NCBI GenBank assembly: GCA_028697615.1
Contig: JAQVET010000013.1
Location: forward strand, 1 to 12,560
Direction: 5' to 3'
Origin: Minisyncoccota bacterium
Lineage (GTDB): Bacteria > Patescibacteriota > Minisyncoccia > Minisyncoccales > GCA-002788555
Length of the DNA: 12,560 nt
In this document: piece by piece, positions 12,260 to 12,560 of the stretch
Position numbering within the stretch: position 1 is the stretch's first letter
Layout of the letters: each line of letters opens with the position of its first letter
Position numbers and translations under genes: made by a program
Notes under the pieces: generated by a model
What the model saw: the letters and a program-made list of their open reading frames with translations, nothing else
Told to the model about the DNA's origin: nothing
The model's database searches: none

Positions 12260-12560
12260 TTTTTATTAAGTCAAATAAAGTAAGTGAATTTAAAGTAGAA
12301 ATAATTGCCCCTTGAACCTTCTCCCAAACGATCTTTGTTTCGCAATTTTTCTGCATCGGACATTTCTTCTTTGAAATGCCCAAACAAAAAACTAAATCCA
12401 TCTTTTCCTCCAATGCTTTTATTATCTGCCCTATTTTGATTTTACTTGGAGGTAGGGATAAAAAATATCCACCACCAGCGCCTTTCTTTACATTAATAAG
12501 ACCTGCCTTTTTTAATTTTGCCATTATTTTTTCCAAGTAGGAAATAGGAATTTTTTCTTT
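12249..12560 (-). CDS. Rrf2-family (IscR-like) transcriptional regulator, C-terminal part
   Basis: Partial gene: the frame stays open to the right edge, so the N-terminal 30-40 residues and the start are outside the window. The visible 103 residues begin KEKIPISYLEKIMAKLKKAGL, then INVKKGAGGGYFL, the Rrf2 winged-helix recognition helix and wing, and PPSKIKIGQIIKALE. Three cysteines at visible positions 59, 67 and 73 (C-x7-C-x5-C) resemble the Fe-S cluster ligands of IscR, which has C-x5-C-x5-C. IscR-type proteins sense Fe-S status and repress their own isc operon. The 11-base overlap with iscS fits that scheme. The operator would be upstream, off the window. It could also be a CymR- or NsrR-like member; cluster binding is inferred. 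Confidence 0.88.
   Translation of the reverse strand, partial: KEKIPISYLEKIMAKLKKAGLINVKKGAGGGYFLSLPPSKIKIGQIIKALEEKMDLVFCLGISKKKCPMQKNCETKIVWEKVQGAIISTLNSLTLFDLIKNEK

Noticed and set aside
12249..12536. A complete 95-residue gene starting with TTG at 12536
   Set aside because: The frame stays open to the window edge and the extra residues (KEKIPISY) continue the Rrf2 winged helix, so the TTG is an internal Leu and the gene is partial.
1..12560. CRISPR array, insertion sequence, prophage or toxin-antitoxin pair
   Set aside because: No repeat-spacer pattern, transposase, integrase or small paired genes were seen; every large frame is accounted for by the genes listed.

Overview
The window reads as a compact, AT-rich chromosome segment from a small-genome bacterium, most likely of the Candidate Phyla Radiation (Patescibacteria, Parcubacteria-like). 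This is an inference from gene style. The signs are a stand-alone ComEC channel with its metallo-hydrolase as a separate gene, an exported Cys-rich protein with a peptidoglycan-binding domain and a type IV secretion pilin-like tail, the long form of nucleoside diphosphate kinase, and almost no Shine-Dalgarno motifs. frr ends in UGA and its product is complete there, so the UGA=Gly code of Gracilibacteria/SR1 does not apply.

Layout, left to right. (1) Positions 1-4406, all minus strand: the 5' part of an RseP-type site-2 protease with its own promoter; frr with promoter and terminator; a membrane-anchored seven-repeat beta-propeller protein; a DNA polymerase III delta-prime-like AAA+ protein (holB-like); and recA. 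recA starts from a well-formed promoter next to a 27-bp palindrome. (2) Positions 4588-6142, minus: ndk behind a ComEC-type metallo-beta-lactamase hydrolase, 13 bp apart and probably co-transcribed. (3) Positions 6215-7294, plus: the only forward protein gene, encoding the exported Cys-rich fusion protein, divergent from the hydrolase and convergent with comEC. (4) Positions 7307-8797, minus: the ComEC channel. (5) Positions 9023-9093, plus: tRNA-Pro(UGG) with promoter and terminator. (6) Positions 9128-12560, minus: rrf2 (cut by the window edge), iscS and iscU packed as an operon, then mnmA after a 288-bp spacer rich in short repeats.

The genes fall into three functional groups. The first is DNA uptake and recombination: ComEC, its hydrolase, possibly the surface fusion protein, RecA, and Ndk for recovered nucleotides. 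The second is sulfur and iron: the Rrf2 regulator, the IscS desulfurase, the IscU scaffold, and MnmA, which uses desulfurase-derived sulfur for tRNA wobble thiolation. The third is translation and replication housekeeping: Frr, delta-prime, tRNA-Pro. Five promoters (rseP, frr, recA, the forward fusion gene, tRNA-Pro) share an exact 17-bp spacer.

Most of the window is ordinary housekeeping. The parts most worth a second look are the fusion protein between the two halves of a split ComEC, a one-residue insertion in the RecA L2 DNA-binding loop, the palindrome touching the recA promoter, the propeller protein, the 9-bp-period GTTC array, and the lack of ribosome binding sites.
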